From: Lithobates sylvaticus
Lineage: Eukaryota > Chordata > Amphibia > Anura > Ranidae
Direction: 5' to 3'
DNA: 64,000 bases
Assembly: GCA_028564925.1 (NCBI GenBank)
Contig: CM053026.1
Location: 642,793,967 to 642,857,966 of the forward strand
The notes beneath the pieces were generated by a model. The model did no database searches. It was not told where the DNA came from and worked only from the letters and a program-made list of their open reading frames with translations. Positions 33,263 through 43,022 of this stretch are shown here, in pieces; position 1 is the first letter of the stretch, and each line of letters starts with the position of its first letter. The position numbers and the translations under genes are program-made.

Positions 33263-33989
33263 GTTGACATACAAACAATCGCAGGGAGAGTACAGGAGGT
33301 CGAGAAGGTCACTGCGACCCACTCCTCAGTACTCCGCCGCTCTTGCCAAGTACTGGACTCCCATACCCTGCAACTGAGGGACCTTAACCGACATGTCGAG
33401 GACTTGGATAACCGCGGAAGACGCCACAACCTCCGCATCAGAGGATTACCCGAATCGATCGATGCTGAACATCTGCAACCTGAGGTGACAACCCTCTTCA
33501 ACAACCTGTTGCACAGACCACCGTCTACACAGATCGGTATGGAGTGCATACATCGAGCCCTACGCCCACGGGGGAAAGATTCAGACCCCCCCAGATGTGG
33601 TGTGTTGTGTGATCGACTATCAACTCAAGGAAGAAATATGACGCCGAGCCCGAGCTACCAACCCACTGACACACAACAATGTGGACATTCACCTCTTTCA
33701 AGATCTGTCCAACATCACCCTACAGCGCCGCAGGGAACTGCGTCCGGTCCTGGAAGTTCTGCGAGCGAAGGAAATTCCATACCGATGGAAGTTCCCCTTC
33801 GGCTTCTCAGTCTCTGCCTCTGGCCGATCGACTCTCCTCAGAGTGCCTGAAAATCTCCGCCACTTCTGCAACACATTGGAGATTCCCTTCACAGAAGCCC
33901 CAGACTGGTACGCCGTGTTCCGGACACCCGCCGCCAGAAGACCTGCCCATGGAGAAGACTTCATGGAGACGCAAGACTCCCGATCATGA
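33251..33989 (+). pseudogene. L1-like LINE ORF1 (RNA-binding protein) fragment
   Basis: The first part reads VEKVTATHSSVLRRSCQVLD, HVEDLDNRGRRHNLRIRGLP and IGMECIHRALRPRGKDSDPP, the coiled-coil/RRM-like signature of L1-clade ORF1 (Transposase_22 type). In a second frame it continues VDIHLFQDLSNITLQRRREL, then RPVLEVLRAKEIPYRWKFPF, the C-terminal ORF1 domain. At least one frameshift lies around 33600-33680. The ORF1 protein coats LINE RNA. The 5' end is cut at the Tc1 junction. Confidence 0.8.
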
Positions 33990-35005
33990 AGACAGCGCTC
34001 CCCATCTGACCACCGAGATTCGCCTCAGGCATCGGGCCGAACCCACGGATCCAGCCCGACCAAAGCTCCGCATCCCAGGAGAGCTCGTCGAGACCGCTAA
34101 GCGCGCCCATCGGTACCTTCAGCATCGCCCTCCTGGTCAGATAAGTACTTAAAACGTCCCCCCCTCCTGCTCCCCCACACCCCCAAATGCAGACTGTTCT
34201 TTATTCCATCTGTAGCAAGGTCATGATACGCTGGCACCGCAACATGCTCACCCTGATGAGCCTTCTCTCCCGGAGACTCCCCCTTGTCCTTAACCTCAAG
34301 CCTCTACCTAGGATATGTGGATAGACTTTTATTTTCACTCCTGGATGGCCCCCTTCAGCGAATTTTTGTTGCCCCCATGTTCCTCATTTTTAATTTTCTG
34401 CCTGGGGTTCTTTGCATTGCAATAGGCGGCTCTGTCACTGCTCCCCCCGCCATTTTGTGAGCCCCCACGCCATTTGCAGTATACACGCAGTGAACGGCCC
34501 TCGGTCCTGTCGAAGCCTTCTACACAAGTGTTACTTGACTGAATACTGCTCTGACTTGAACTGGAATGCTGCGGGCCTCATGTTACATTTGCACAGATCT
34601 TGCCAAGCATCCCCTCGTACTTACCCCCCCCCCCCGTCCTAATTGGGGTTAACCTTTTTTTTTTTTTTTTGCCAGTCGCAGACATGTGTGTCTTAATTCA
34701 TTACAAATGTATGTTGAGCCACGATACCTTTATTGTGCATAGGATTTATTTTATCATGTATACACTTACCCCGTTGTTCAAAGGCGATGCTGTGAATGTG
34801 GCGGACCCCCATATATATCCACTAGATCATACTGACTCCACCGGGGCAAGGCAGGCGAAATCGCCGTGCACAGATATTTTTGCACGGGCGCTATGCCGCA
34901 GGCCTATAACGTGACAATAACCCAGCTTCTTTACCTATGTGGCGTCTCTCTTACCCGGGAGATGTCGTTTCCTCCGCCTTAACAACAACAACAAGAAAAA
35001 AAGGA
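33990..35005 (+). mobile_element. L1-like LINE, downstream non-coding part and tail
   Basis: GC-rich sequence continues from ORF1 to about 34980 and ends with AACAACAACAACAAGAAAAA, a plausible 3' tail. No ORF2 endonuclease or reverse transcriptase is seen, so the element is deleted for it. A T16 run lies at 34658-34673. Whether all of this belongs to one element is inferred. Confidence 0.45.
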
Positions 35006-35549
35006 AAATATTGTAAATGGAAAAAATTGACTTTGTAGGCACGTATAAAAATAATGGCACATTTTTTTAATAGTTCACATAAAATAAATACCGTACATAT
35101 ATGACAGATTTGTAAAACAAACTATGGGGCGTACTACTTTTTCTGGAGGAAATACTAAATATGATACTTCCTGTGGGGCAATGCTAGACATGTCAAGAAA
35201 ATGCCCACACTGAGATGTACTCCTCTTGAGTGTTCCCAAAGTCCTTAAGATTAAAAGAATTACTCTCTCTACATTTTTCGCGACCTGAAATGTCACTTCT
35301 TCAGGAGATTCAATGTTTATAGTTAGAAAAAAATACTTTAATTCGAATACAATATACATTTTGAGGTACACAGGTGCATATGCATATACAGTATACATGA
35401 ACACATACAGAAAAGTGACAAACATGGAAATATTGTAACGTGTATATATATAACCACCACTATCTGAAACGAAAGATTGTTGTAGAAAAAATAAATCTCT
35501 TTGGTTTCTAATTTATTTAATTAATAATGTTTTTTTTTTTCATGTGCAG
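35006..35549. other. No gene recognised
   Basis: A/T-rich. A 116-codon minus-strand frame (35075-35425) has no known domain and no supporting signals. Confidence 0.4.
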
Positions 35550-35725
35550 GTTCTATGATTGTCGGGCGACAGTGAACCGAAAGATGAAGCAGCATCTCCG
35601 GGGACAGTCCTGTAGGGGAAAGGCTGTAGTCTTCATAGAGTTGGAGGCAAAGCTGAGGGACAGCCTTCTTGCAGAGGCTGTGCCTGGAGTCACCAGCAGG
35701 ATTCCAACTGAGCATCAGAGAGCTG
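35550..35725 (+). CDS. Candidate internal exon of unknown gene
   Basis: A 176-bp block is preceded by a T-rich tract and CATGTGCAG acceptor and followed by a GTGAGT donor. Its open frame reads FYDCRATVNRKMKQHLRGQS, then CRGKAVVFIELEAKLRDSLL and TSRIPTEHQRA. It enters and leaves in phase 1, and the next candidate exon (35845-35901) is open in the matching phase. I do not recognise the protein. It could be a host exon, or an exon of a transposon's accessory gene. Confidence 0.35.
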
Positions 35726-35844
35726 GTGAGTAATATTAAATATATCATTATATATTGCAGTTATATGGTTGTTTCAAGCTCACTATTATTTTTTATGACT
35801 ACGCATGAGAGACTTATGTTTTTCTTCACATTCATGTTTTCCAG

Positions 35845-35901
35845 ATCCAACAACATCATCTATAGAGGGATCAGCTCCAAGTACATCCTATCGACATTCT
35901 G
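35845..35901 (+). CDS. Candidate second exon, 57 bp
   Basis: It is preceded by a pyrimidine-rich TTCATGTTTTCCAG acceptor and followed by a GTGAGT donor. Taken in phase after the exon at 35550 it reads DPTTSSIEGSAPSTSYRHS, a Ser/Thr-rich, probably disordered segment. No further exon is seen before the repeat that starts at about 35960. Confidence 0.3.
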
Positions 35902-35960
35902 GTGAGTACCTAACACAAACACAAAGGATAAATAATGATGAACATAGATATAACATTTAA

Positions 35961-36720
35961 AGCAGGCATCACTAAATTGCGGACTGTGGGCTGGATGCGA
36001 ACCGACTCACTGTGCCATCCGGACCGCCACAGTCCAGCCATTTAGTCGCTGGTTTTGTCTGCCCGCCTTCGCCGCTGTCACTATCACAGTGGAGAGCTGG
36101 AGGCAGAACAGTTCTGCACACAAAGCTGGGGACAGAACGGGTGACACAGCAGCACTGAATAATGGGAGGGAACAGAGCTGCTAAAGATAACTTTCCAAGT
36201 TAACCAGCAGGTGATTGGTTGCTATCCGCCCCAAGCAACCAATCACCTGCTGGTTAACTTCAGCACCTCCTGCTCCCGCCCACTATTCTGTGTCTCCCGC
36301 TGTTTCTCCGGTTCTGTGTGGCCAAAAAAGGTAGGAAGGTGCAGAGCTGTGGAGGGGGCCAGAGATGCAGGAGCTGTGTAATGTGAAGGGAGACATAGGT
36401 GCGGAGGCTGTGTAATGTGAAGGGGGCCATAGATGCAGAGGGCTGTGTATGTGAAGGGAACCAGAGATGCAGGGGGCTGTGCAATGTGAAGGGGGACATA
36501 GGTGCGGAGGGTGTAATATGAAGGGGGCCAGAGATGCAGGGGGCTGTGTAATGTGAAGAGGGACATAACTGCGAAGGCTGTGTAATGTGAAGGGGGCCAG
36601 AGATGCAGGGGGCTGTGTATGTGAAGGGGCCAGAGATGCAGGGGGCTGCGTAATGTAAAGGGGGACATAGGTGCAGAGGCTGTGTAATGGGGTCATCGGC
36701 CCACACACTTCAGACTCACT
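35961..36720. mobile_element. Unassigned repeat with hairpin and minisatellite
   Basis: It starts near AGCAGGCATCACTAAATTGC. It holds a perfect 27-bp inverted repeat (36197-36260) and a tandem array (about 36340-36680) with units like GTGTAATGTGAAGGGGGCCA plus GAGATGCAGGGGGCT, 33-40 bp, about 9 copies. Overlapping frames on the minus strand (SPLHLWPPSHYT-like) are repeat translations. It may be part of one composite element ending at 37767. Confidence 0.5.
36197..36260. repeat. Perfect 27-bp inverted repeat
   Basis: AAGTTAACCAGCAGGTGATT with GGTTGCT pairs perfectly with AGCAACCAATCACCTGCTGG with TTAACTT across a 10-nt loop ATCCGCCCCA. Perfect pairing suggests recent origin or conversion. Confidence 0.9.
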
Positions 36721-37767
36721 GCTGCCAAGCAGTGCCCACCAGTGCCACATACCAGTGCACACCAGTGCCACCTACCATTGCATATCAGCAATGCTAAGCA
36801 GTGCCCACCAGTGCCACATATCAATGCCCACCAGTGCCACACCAGTGCCACCTATCATTGCATATCAGCACTGCTAAGCAGTGCCCACCAGTGCCACCTA
36901 TCAATGCCCACCAGTGCCACCTATCAGTGCCCATCTCTGCTGCCGATCAGTGCCCATCAGTTCCTCATCATCAGTGCCACCTATCAGTGCTGCCTATCAG
37001 TGTCACCTATCAGTGCCCTTCAGTGCCACCTATCAGTGCCACCTATCGGTGTCAATTAGTGATGCATTATCTGTACCTATTAGTGCCCATCAGTTCAGCC
37101 CATCAGTGAAGCTAATCAGTGCCCATTAGTGCAGCCTCATCAGTGCACATCAATGAAAGAGAACATGACCTGTTTGCAAAATTGTATACCAAACTATGAT
37201 TTAAAGAGACAGTGTAAAAATAAATAAGTAACATAAAATAAATAAGAAAAAAATAATTTAAGCGCCCCCGTCGCGCCCGCTAATATAAACGGTGTTCAAA
37301 TCACACATGTGAGGTATTATCGGGATCATCAGAGTGAGAGCAATAATTCTAGCAAAAGACCTCTTCTTTAACTGTAAGCTTTTAACCATTAAAAAAGTAC
37401 CATAGTATATCACCATTCCATGAGTGTGCACAATTTTTTAAAAACCGTAACATGTTAGGTATCTATTTACTCGGCATAACATAATCTTTCACAATATACA
37501 ACAAATTCTGGCTATCTTTACTGTTTAACTTTTTTGTAACAATTATGTGTATTTTTCACAAAAAAATTGCATTTGAAAGACCGCTGCGCAAATATCGTGT
37601 GACATTAAATATTGTAACAGCCGCTATTTTATTCTCCAGAGTCTTTTCTAACAAAATATATATCATGTTTGGGGTTGTAAGTAATATTCTAGCAAAAAAA
37701 ATACTGCTTTTAACTTGTACAATACAAGTGTCAGAAAATTAAATAGGCTTGATCCAGAAGTGGTTAA
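36721..37767. mobile_element. TTAACCACTT-type element with CAGTGCC array
   Basis: The right end GAAGTGGTTAA (TTAA at 37764-37767) matches the TTAACCACTT family. The left part (about 36725-37140) is an array of CAGTGCCACCTAT / CAGTGCCCACCAG units. The middle (37260-37740) is a non-coding block including TTACTCGGCATAACATAATC and GACCGCTGCGCAAATA. The left terminus is not clearly defined. Confidence 0.55.
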
Positions 37768-38008
37768 AAAAGCAGATTCACCAAAATGTTAATTGGGGTA
37801 AATTTGAAAATAAATTAATTTAACATCTGTTTTAACACATCAACAACTTTAGATTAGATTTTTACAGTTCCATTGCAAATTCACCTCAGTGCGCTTTTTT
37901 TTTAAATAGAGGCTTTGATGTTGTTGTACAACATATAACAGGCAAAAATAAATAGTGCTGTTGACTTAACCTTATCTTGAACATTACCTTGACTCTTTTC
38001 TTACGTCT
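37768..38008. other. No feature recognised
   Basis: Short A/T-rich spacer. Confidence 0.4.
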
Positions 38009-38636
38009 TTAACCACTTCAGCCCCGGACCAATTGTCAGCTTAAGGACCAGAGGTCTTTTTTTCAATTTCGCACTGCACTGCTTTAACTGGTAATTGCGC
38101 GGTCATGCAATGTTGTAAACAAACGAAATTTGCGTCCTTTTCTTCCCACAAATAGAGCCTTCTTTTGATGGAAAAAGACCGAAAATTTTGAAAAAAAAAG
38201 ATATTTTCTACTTTTTGTTATAAGAAAAATCGAATAAATTCAATTTTAGTCAAACATTTGGGCCAAAATGTATTCAGCCACATGTCTTTAGTAAAAAAAA
38301 TGCTAATAAGCGTATATTTATTGGTTTGCGCAAAATTTATAGCGTCTACAAACTAGAGTACATTTTCTGGAATTTACACAGCTTTTAATTTATGACTGCC
38401 TATCTCATTTCTTGAGGTGCTAAAATGGCAGAGCAGTAAAAAAAAAAAAAAACAAATGACCCCATTTTGGAAATTAGACACCCCAAGCTATTTGCTGAGA
38501 GGCATGTTGAGCCCATTGAATATTTTTTTTTTTAGTCCCAAGTGGTTGAATAAAGACAAAAAAAAAAAGTTGTCACTAAATGATATATTGCTCACACATG
38601 CCATGGTTATATGTGGAATTGCAAACTAAAATACAT
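38009..38636. mobile_element. TTAACCACTT-family MITE, right end missing
   Basis: It begins TTTAACCACTTCAGCCCCGG and contains TTGGTTTGCGCAAAATTTAT. From about 38350 it carries the variant internal segment (TGACCCCATTTTGG) also present, inverted, in the copies at 43023 and 48137. No right end is found. Confidence 0.65.
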
Positions 38637-38642
38637 TTTTTC

Positions 38643-38912
38643 ATCGTTCCAGGGCCACCAAAGATTGCGCTTCGCCGGGTAATGTATATCCCAAGAGCCA
38701 AAAAAGAAGAGGAAAGAGGGCAGACCATGGGTGGGATCCAACAAATTTATTTTTTCCATCCAAGTAAAAAAAGATCAATTTTAAAATTTGCGGCCGGCCG
38801 GCTACAGTAACAAACGCCTGTGCTTGTCTGGGGCGTAGTTTGCAGTGACGTCAGCACGTCGCTCCTCCCATGTGACAACACTGAAGTCAATCTTTGGTGG
38901 CCCTGGAACGAT
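38643..38912. repeat. Segment bounded by perfect 25-bp inverted repeats
   Basis: ATCGTTCCAGGGCCACCAAA with GATTG at 38643-38667 is inverted exactly at 38888-38912. The enclosed 220 bp include a CGGCCGGCCGG palindrome and a GTGACGTCAGCACG stretch. It could be the end region of a Penelope-like or other retroelement; the family is unknown. Confidence 0.7.
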
Positions 38913-39057
38913 CGAGCAGTACCTGACAAGGACACAGACGCTCCGATTTGCCACATTGAAGGGATATAGAGGAAAACACCCTGGCTGGGTTGTAGCCGCA
39001 GGTGATTTCTTTTTCTACAGCTGGTAAGCCTTGAATCTACTTGGTGGTGGGATCACT

Positions 39058-39152
39058 GATGAAAAAGTCACTCATTCACGGATGTCAATCTGATTGAAAA
39101 AGTCACTCACTACACGGATGTCAATCTGATTGAAAAAGTCACTCACTACACT
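39058..39152 (+). repeat. ~36-bp tandem repeat, about 2.6 copies
   Basis: TGAAAAAGTCACTCACTACA with CGGATGTCAATCTGAT repeats in tandem with minor variation in the first copy. Confidence 0.8.
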
Positions 39153-39708
39153 TATGTGGACTTTTTGTTTGTCAGTTTTCATATGAACTATCTTTGTCAC
39201 TGCAGCATTGACATGTATGTTTTATAACTATTCACCTTATTGCTTTGATGTTGTGTATGGGTGATAGGTTACCTATTTTTATTTTTATTTTTGTTTTTTA
39301 TTTGATATAATTTTCAATAGCTGACCATTACTGGTACATACATTTTATGGTATTCATTATTTATTTATGATTTGTTAATATCACTTACAGCGCAACCTTT
39401 TTTCTATATTCATGTCACTAGTGTCTAAGGCTGGGTTCACACTTATGCAAATTGGATGTGGGTTTGCCAATTCGCATGACAGGAGAGTGTGATCGGCTCT
39501 CAATGGAGCCGGTTCACACATCTCCGGGGCAGCCACGGAGTGTACTGCAGAAGGGTCCTGTGCATCTATGGATCTGTTTCAGGTCCAAATTCAGACAAAA
39601 AATCTGACCTAATTTGGACCTGAAACGATGAACGATCCCTGCTGCAAGCCGCGCCACAGATAGTGTCTCCAACCACATATGGCAATTTCTTCTGTTCGCC
39701 TATGTCAT
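39153..39708. other. No gene; possible MITE relic at 39427-39640
   Basis: AAGGCTGGGTTCACACTTAT at 39427 resembles the left ends of the Harbinger-like MITE at 5595. GTTTCAGGTCCAAATTCAGA pairs with the inverted stretch ending TTGGACCTGAAAC (about 39577-39628), forming a hairpin. No right end is found. Confidence 0.45.
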
Positions 39709-39883
39709 GGGGTTTATTTACTAAAACTGGAGAGTGCAAAATCTGGTGCAGCTCTGCATAGAAACCAATCAGCTTCCATTTTTTTTGTCAAAGCTTAATT
39801 GAACAAGCTTAAGTTGAAGCTGATTGGTTATCATGAACAGCTGCATCAGATTTTGCACTCTCTGGTTTTAGTAAATCAAGCCC
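39709..39883. mobile_element. MITE, 175 bp, largely palindromic
   Basis: Left end GGGGTTTATTTACTAAAACT and right end GGTTTTAGTAAATCAAGCCC are inverted repeats that extend through GAGAGTGCAAAATCTG / CAGATTTTGCACTCTC and AACCAATCAGCTTC / GAAGCTGATTGGTT. The whole element folds on itself. A target duplication is not clear. Confidence 0.8.
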
Positions 39884-40840
39884 ATGCTCCAAGTCACCAA
39901 CTACATCTGGACATCTATTGCAACTTGTCACAGTAGTCATCTGTAGTATGTTTCCAGTATCCAACCACTAATGTAGCAAGTCCACACTCAATCATGCTGG
40001 TTTTTAGCCTCTGATGTGGCATTACATGTGCTAAATGTAATGTGCAGCCCTTTGGTGCTATCAGCGCCATACTTATCAATTATGTTGCCCACCACTGATC
40101 TAATTACCTAACTTCTGCATGTCCAATTATTTTTCAGTCATTGTTCTTGTGTGTAGCAGAATATTCTGCTATACACACGGCTTCTGTGTGTATAACAGCA
40201 TAATATCTATAACTGGACATTTGACTATAAATATGCCAGTTCTTTATTTAACAATCTAAAATAAATTTTGACAGCTACTATAACTTGCTTAAAATATCTC
40301 TAAATATGTTTTACTAAATGAACAGCTGTACAAGATAAACTGAGTTTAAATCATTATACATCTCCTTCAGAGCTGCTATTTATCCATTTATCACTGTGGA
40401 AAGTCACAGAGAGATTCAGCTTGCAATAAATTAGTTCTGCATTCGCTAAACAACTGTGAATTCTTTGCTTTATATTTTAAATGCCTATTTGAAATGCCTA
40501 ACTACCTTGGAGCTAGAGTCAGACCTATATATTTTTTTAGCAATTTCTCTAATTTCAACATTCTATCCTGGCCTCATTTACATGGCCATCAAGGATCACA
40601 TCCACCCAGAATAAAATGAAGTATAAATATACTCTTGCACTACCGTACCCTAATTTTTTTTTTAAAAAGAAACCTGCTGACACTATAAGGCCTCATACAC
40701 ACTCTACATTTGGACATCTCTCCTATATGCCTTTCCTCCTGGCAGCAGCGCTTTGGCAGAAAAAATGCTTTATGCATTGCATAACAAGCACTTGGGTGTT
40801 AATTCATTTCATTGGCCATTGTTACTCTCTGAAGCTGGTG
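39884..40840. other. No gene recognised
   Basis: A/T-rich. A frame at 40616-40990 begins in non-repeat sequence and only its last part resembles L1-like ORF1 (see the next entry). Confidence 0.4.
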
Positions 40841-41131
40841 CTGTGGCAGAGGAAAATGCCCTCTCTAAAAGAAGTATTGCAAACAGTGAACTCTTGCAAA
40901 TACTCTCTACTTAAAATATGTGATCAACTTAAAGGTATAAGGGAGGAGAGACATGACTTCAAAAAGTGCATGAACGGACTACAGCTTTAGAAAGGAGGAT
41001 GAGTTTGATGGAGGAGAATTTAAACCCATCAAAACAAGAAATTAAAGTAATCAGTTAAAAATTCAACATTTATACGTCTAAAATGGAGGCTATGGAGAAT
41101 AGACTACACAGAAGCAATGTGAGAATTGCCA
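40841..41131 (+). pseudogene. L1-like ORF1 fragment, upstream copy
   Basis: It reads SLKEVLQTVNSCKYSLLKIC, then DQLKGIREERHDFKKCMNGL, resembling the coiled-coil start of an L1-clade ORF1. The last ~127 bp (41005-41131) are repeated almost exactly at 41399-41527. The ORF then stops matching. It is frameshifted within the shared segment. Confidence 0.6.
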
Positions 41132-41398
41132 CTGTCATTGATTGTTATTGACACCAGCTGTGCAGGCACCGCCAAGTCTTTAATAACCAGTGACATCACT
41201 GGCCCCATTTATGTATATGCCCATGAATCCTCAGCCATTGGGAGACACCACCCCCTTGTGTTTAACAGCTGTCATACATCAAACTTTGCATTTGCAGGGT
41301 GACAAGCGAATGAGTGGGATGTTTCTCAGAGGTGGTGTTTTCTTTTGGTGGGATATTGGCCACTGGGCATCTTGATTGATGATGCATTGCTAAATGTT
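41132..41398. other. 267-bp segment between two L1-like copies
   Basis: Non-LINE sequence separating the near-identical L1-like segments. The flanking ~127-bp repeats are too long for an ordinary target duplication; a tandem duplication followed by insertion, or template switching, is more likely. Confidence 0.55.
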
Positions 41399-41880
41399 TG
41401 AGTTTGATGGAGGATAATTTAAACCCGTCAAAACAAGAAATTAAAGTAATCAGTTAAAAATTCAACATTTATACGTCTAAAATGGAGGCTATGGAGAATA
41501 GACTACACAGAAACAATGTGAGAATTGTGGGTCTCCCTGAAGGGAGTGAGGGTTCCAACCCTATAGGATTTATGGAAAAGTGGCTTTTAGAGGTTTTTGG
41601 AAGATAATCTTCCAAACCACTGCCAGGGAGCCGGCCTAGGCCATTTTTGGTAAAAAAGCTCTTTTATGAGGACAAGGATACTATACTTCAAAAGGCAAGA
41701 GAAAAGAAGGATATGTTCTTTACTGGAATTAGAATCTCAATGTTTCCAGACCTTTCCCCAGAACTCCAGAAGAAGAGGGCTAAGTTTGTGGAGGTTAAAA
41801 AAAAGACTGCTGCCTCATACAAGCAATGTTATATAGTGTCCATATGTATTGCTTTCAAAAATTAATAAAGAAAAAGGAAA
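41399..41880 (+). pseudogene. L1-like ORF1 fragment, downstream copy
   Basis: It reads MENRLHRNNVRIVGLPEGSE, GFMEKWLLEVFG, then PRPFLVKKLFYEDKDTILQK and GIRISMFPDLSPELQKKRAK, in the order of L1-clade ORF1. The HRNNVRI.GLPE and PRPF blocks are characteristic. It ends in AATAAAGAAAAAGG, an A-rich tail, without ORF2, so this looks like a retroposed ORF1 remnant. A frame change lies near 41605-41640. Confidence 0.75.
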
Positions 41881-42545
41881 AAAAGAAAGGGGGAGGGAAA
41901 TGGGATGGGAGCTCTCGGTAAGCACAATATCTCTATCTCAAAAATAAAAAACTTGATTTTGCTCAACCATACCAAATCAGTAAACTGTTCAACACCACCC
42001 ACTGTGCACATTTATGAAAATACTAAAATGTTTATTGGTATCAAAACAAATAAAGATCAACATTAAATTGGAAGTCAGTATCATTCAACCAATGACATAC
42101 ATACAGGTAAAACACCATGTCCACCTCTTGTTAGCAGGTAGGTATGACCACCAAAGTGAGAAAACAAGACAGGGGGATGCCAGAGTATGCACGTCTGCAG
42201 GAGGCAGACGTACTTGGTGACAGAGCAGCGAGGTGTGGATCAGGAGTGAGCTAGGAGAGAGCTTAACTCTTTTAACTTAACTTAGACAACTCTTTTGGGT
42301 CTGAGGAGCAGGCCTAGGCCTAAATCAGCGGTATGGGAAGAATGTAAGCCAGGAGGCTAAAGTATTGAGTGTGCAAGATACAGTAATGGTGGAACCTCCC
42401 TGCATGGGTACTGATTTATTTGTGTCTTTGTGAACTTTTCCGTGCTTTTAAATAAAAGTGGGCTACCAGGCCCTTAAAAATAGTTTTGTAATGGCGTACT
42501 CACTGGAAAATGCACCTACCATTTGAGTCTGATAACCCCAATCTT
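41881..42545. other. Unidentified sequence with a poly(A) signal
   Basis: No protein domain is seen. TTTTAAATAAAAGTGGGCTACC near 42447 carries AATAAA. It could be the end of an unrecognised retroelement, but I see no second copy. Confidence 0.35.
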
Positions 42546-42600
<55 letters not shown>

Positions 42601-42660
42601 GAGACTGTATATAAACACACCACCAAATGCACTGTAGATATAGGCTACACTGGATGCGTA

Positions 42661-42717
<57 letters not shown>

Positions 42718-42810
42718 AGACTGTATATATCTATAGTAATACACTGCCTGCACTGACTGAATATCGAGTAAACACTGAATATATAGTCTATGCTAAATGC
42801 AGAGTATATG

Positions 42811-42871
<61 letters not shown>

Positions 42872-42891
42872 TAGACTGACTGTATATATAT
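42546..42891. repeat. (TA)n tracts in a ~120-bp higher-order repeat
   Basis: Three pure TA tracts (about 42548-42597, 42661-42701, 42818-42868) alternate with related spacers containing GACTGTATAT and AACAC.. / ACTGCCTGCACTGACTGAAT. Similar sequence (ACTGCCACTAACTGACTAAC) follows the TA tract at 50178, so the array is the target into which the Gypsy element inserted. Confidence 0.85.
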
Positions 42892-43022
42892 TGTGGGGAA
42901 TTAGCTTGTGGGGATCACCTTTTTCTGAAGGACAGTCAGCAAACGGGCACTTTCTTAAAAATCGGGCGGATGCCAAGTTTATTTGCAGGAGGTTTGCAAA
43001 ATAAAAACAAACAAACAGTAAA

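Noticed and set aside
36251-36260. Host promoter or CpG island calls in GC-rich patches (5.6, 15.8, 33.5, 55.8 kb)
   Set aside because: Each GC-rich patch falls in a recognised or suspected transposable element and none precedes a credible gene.
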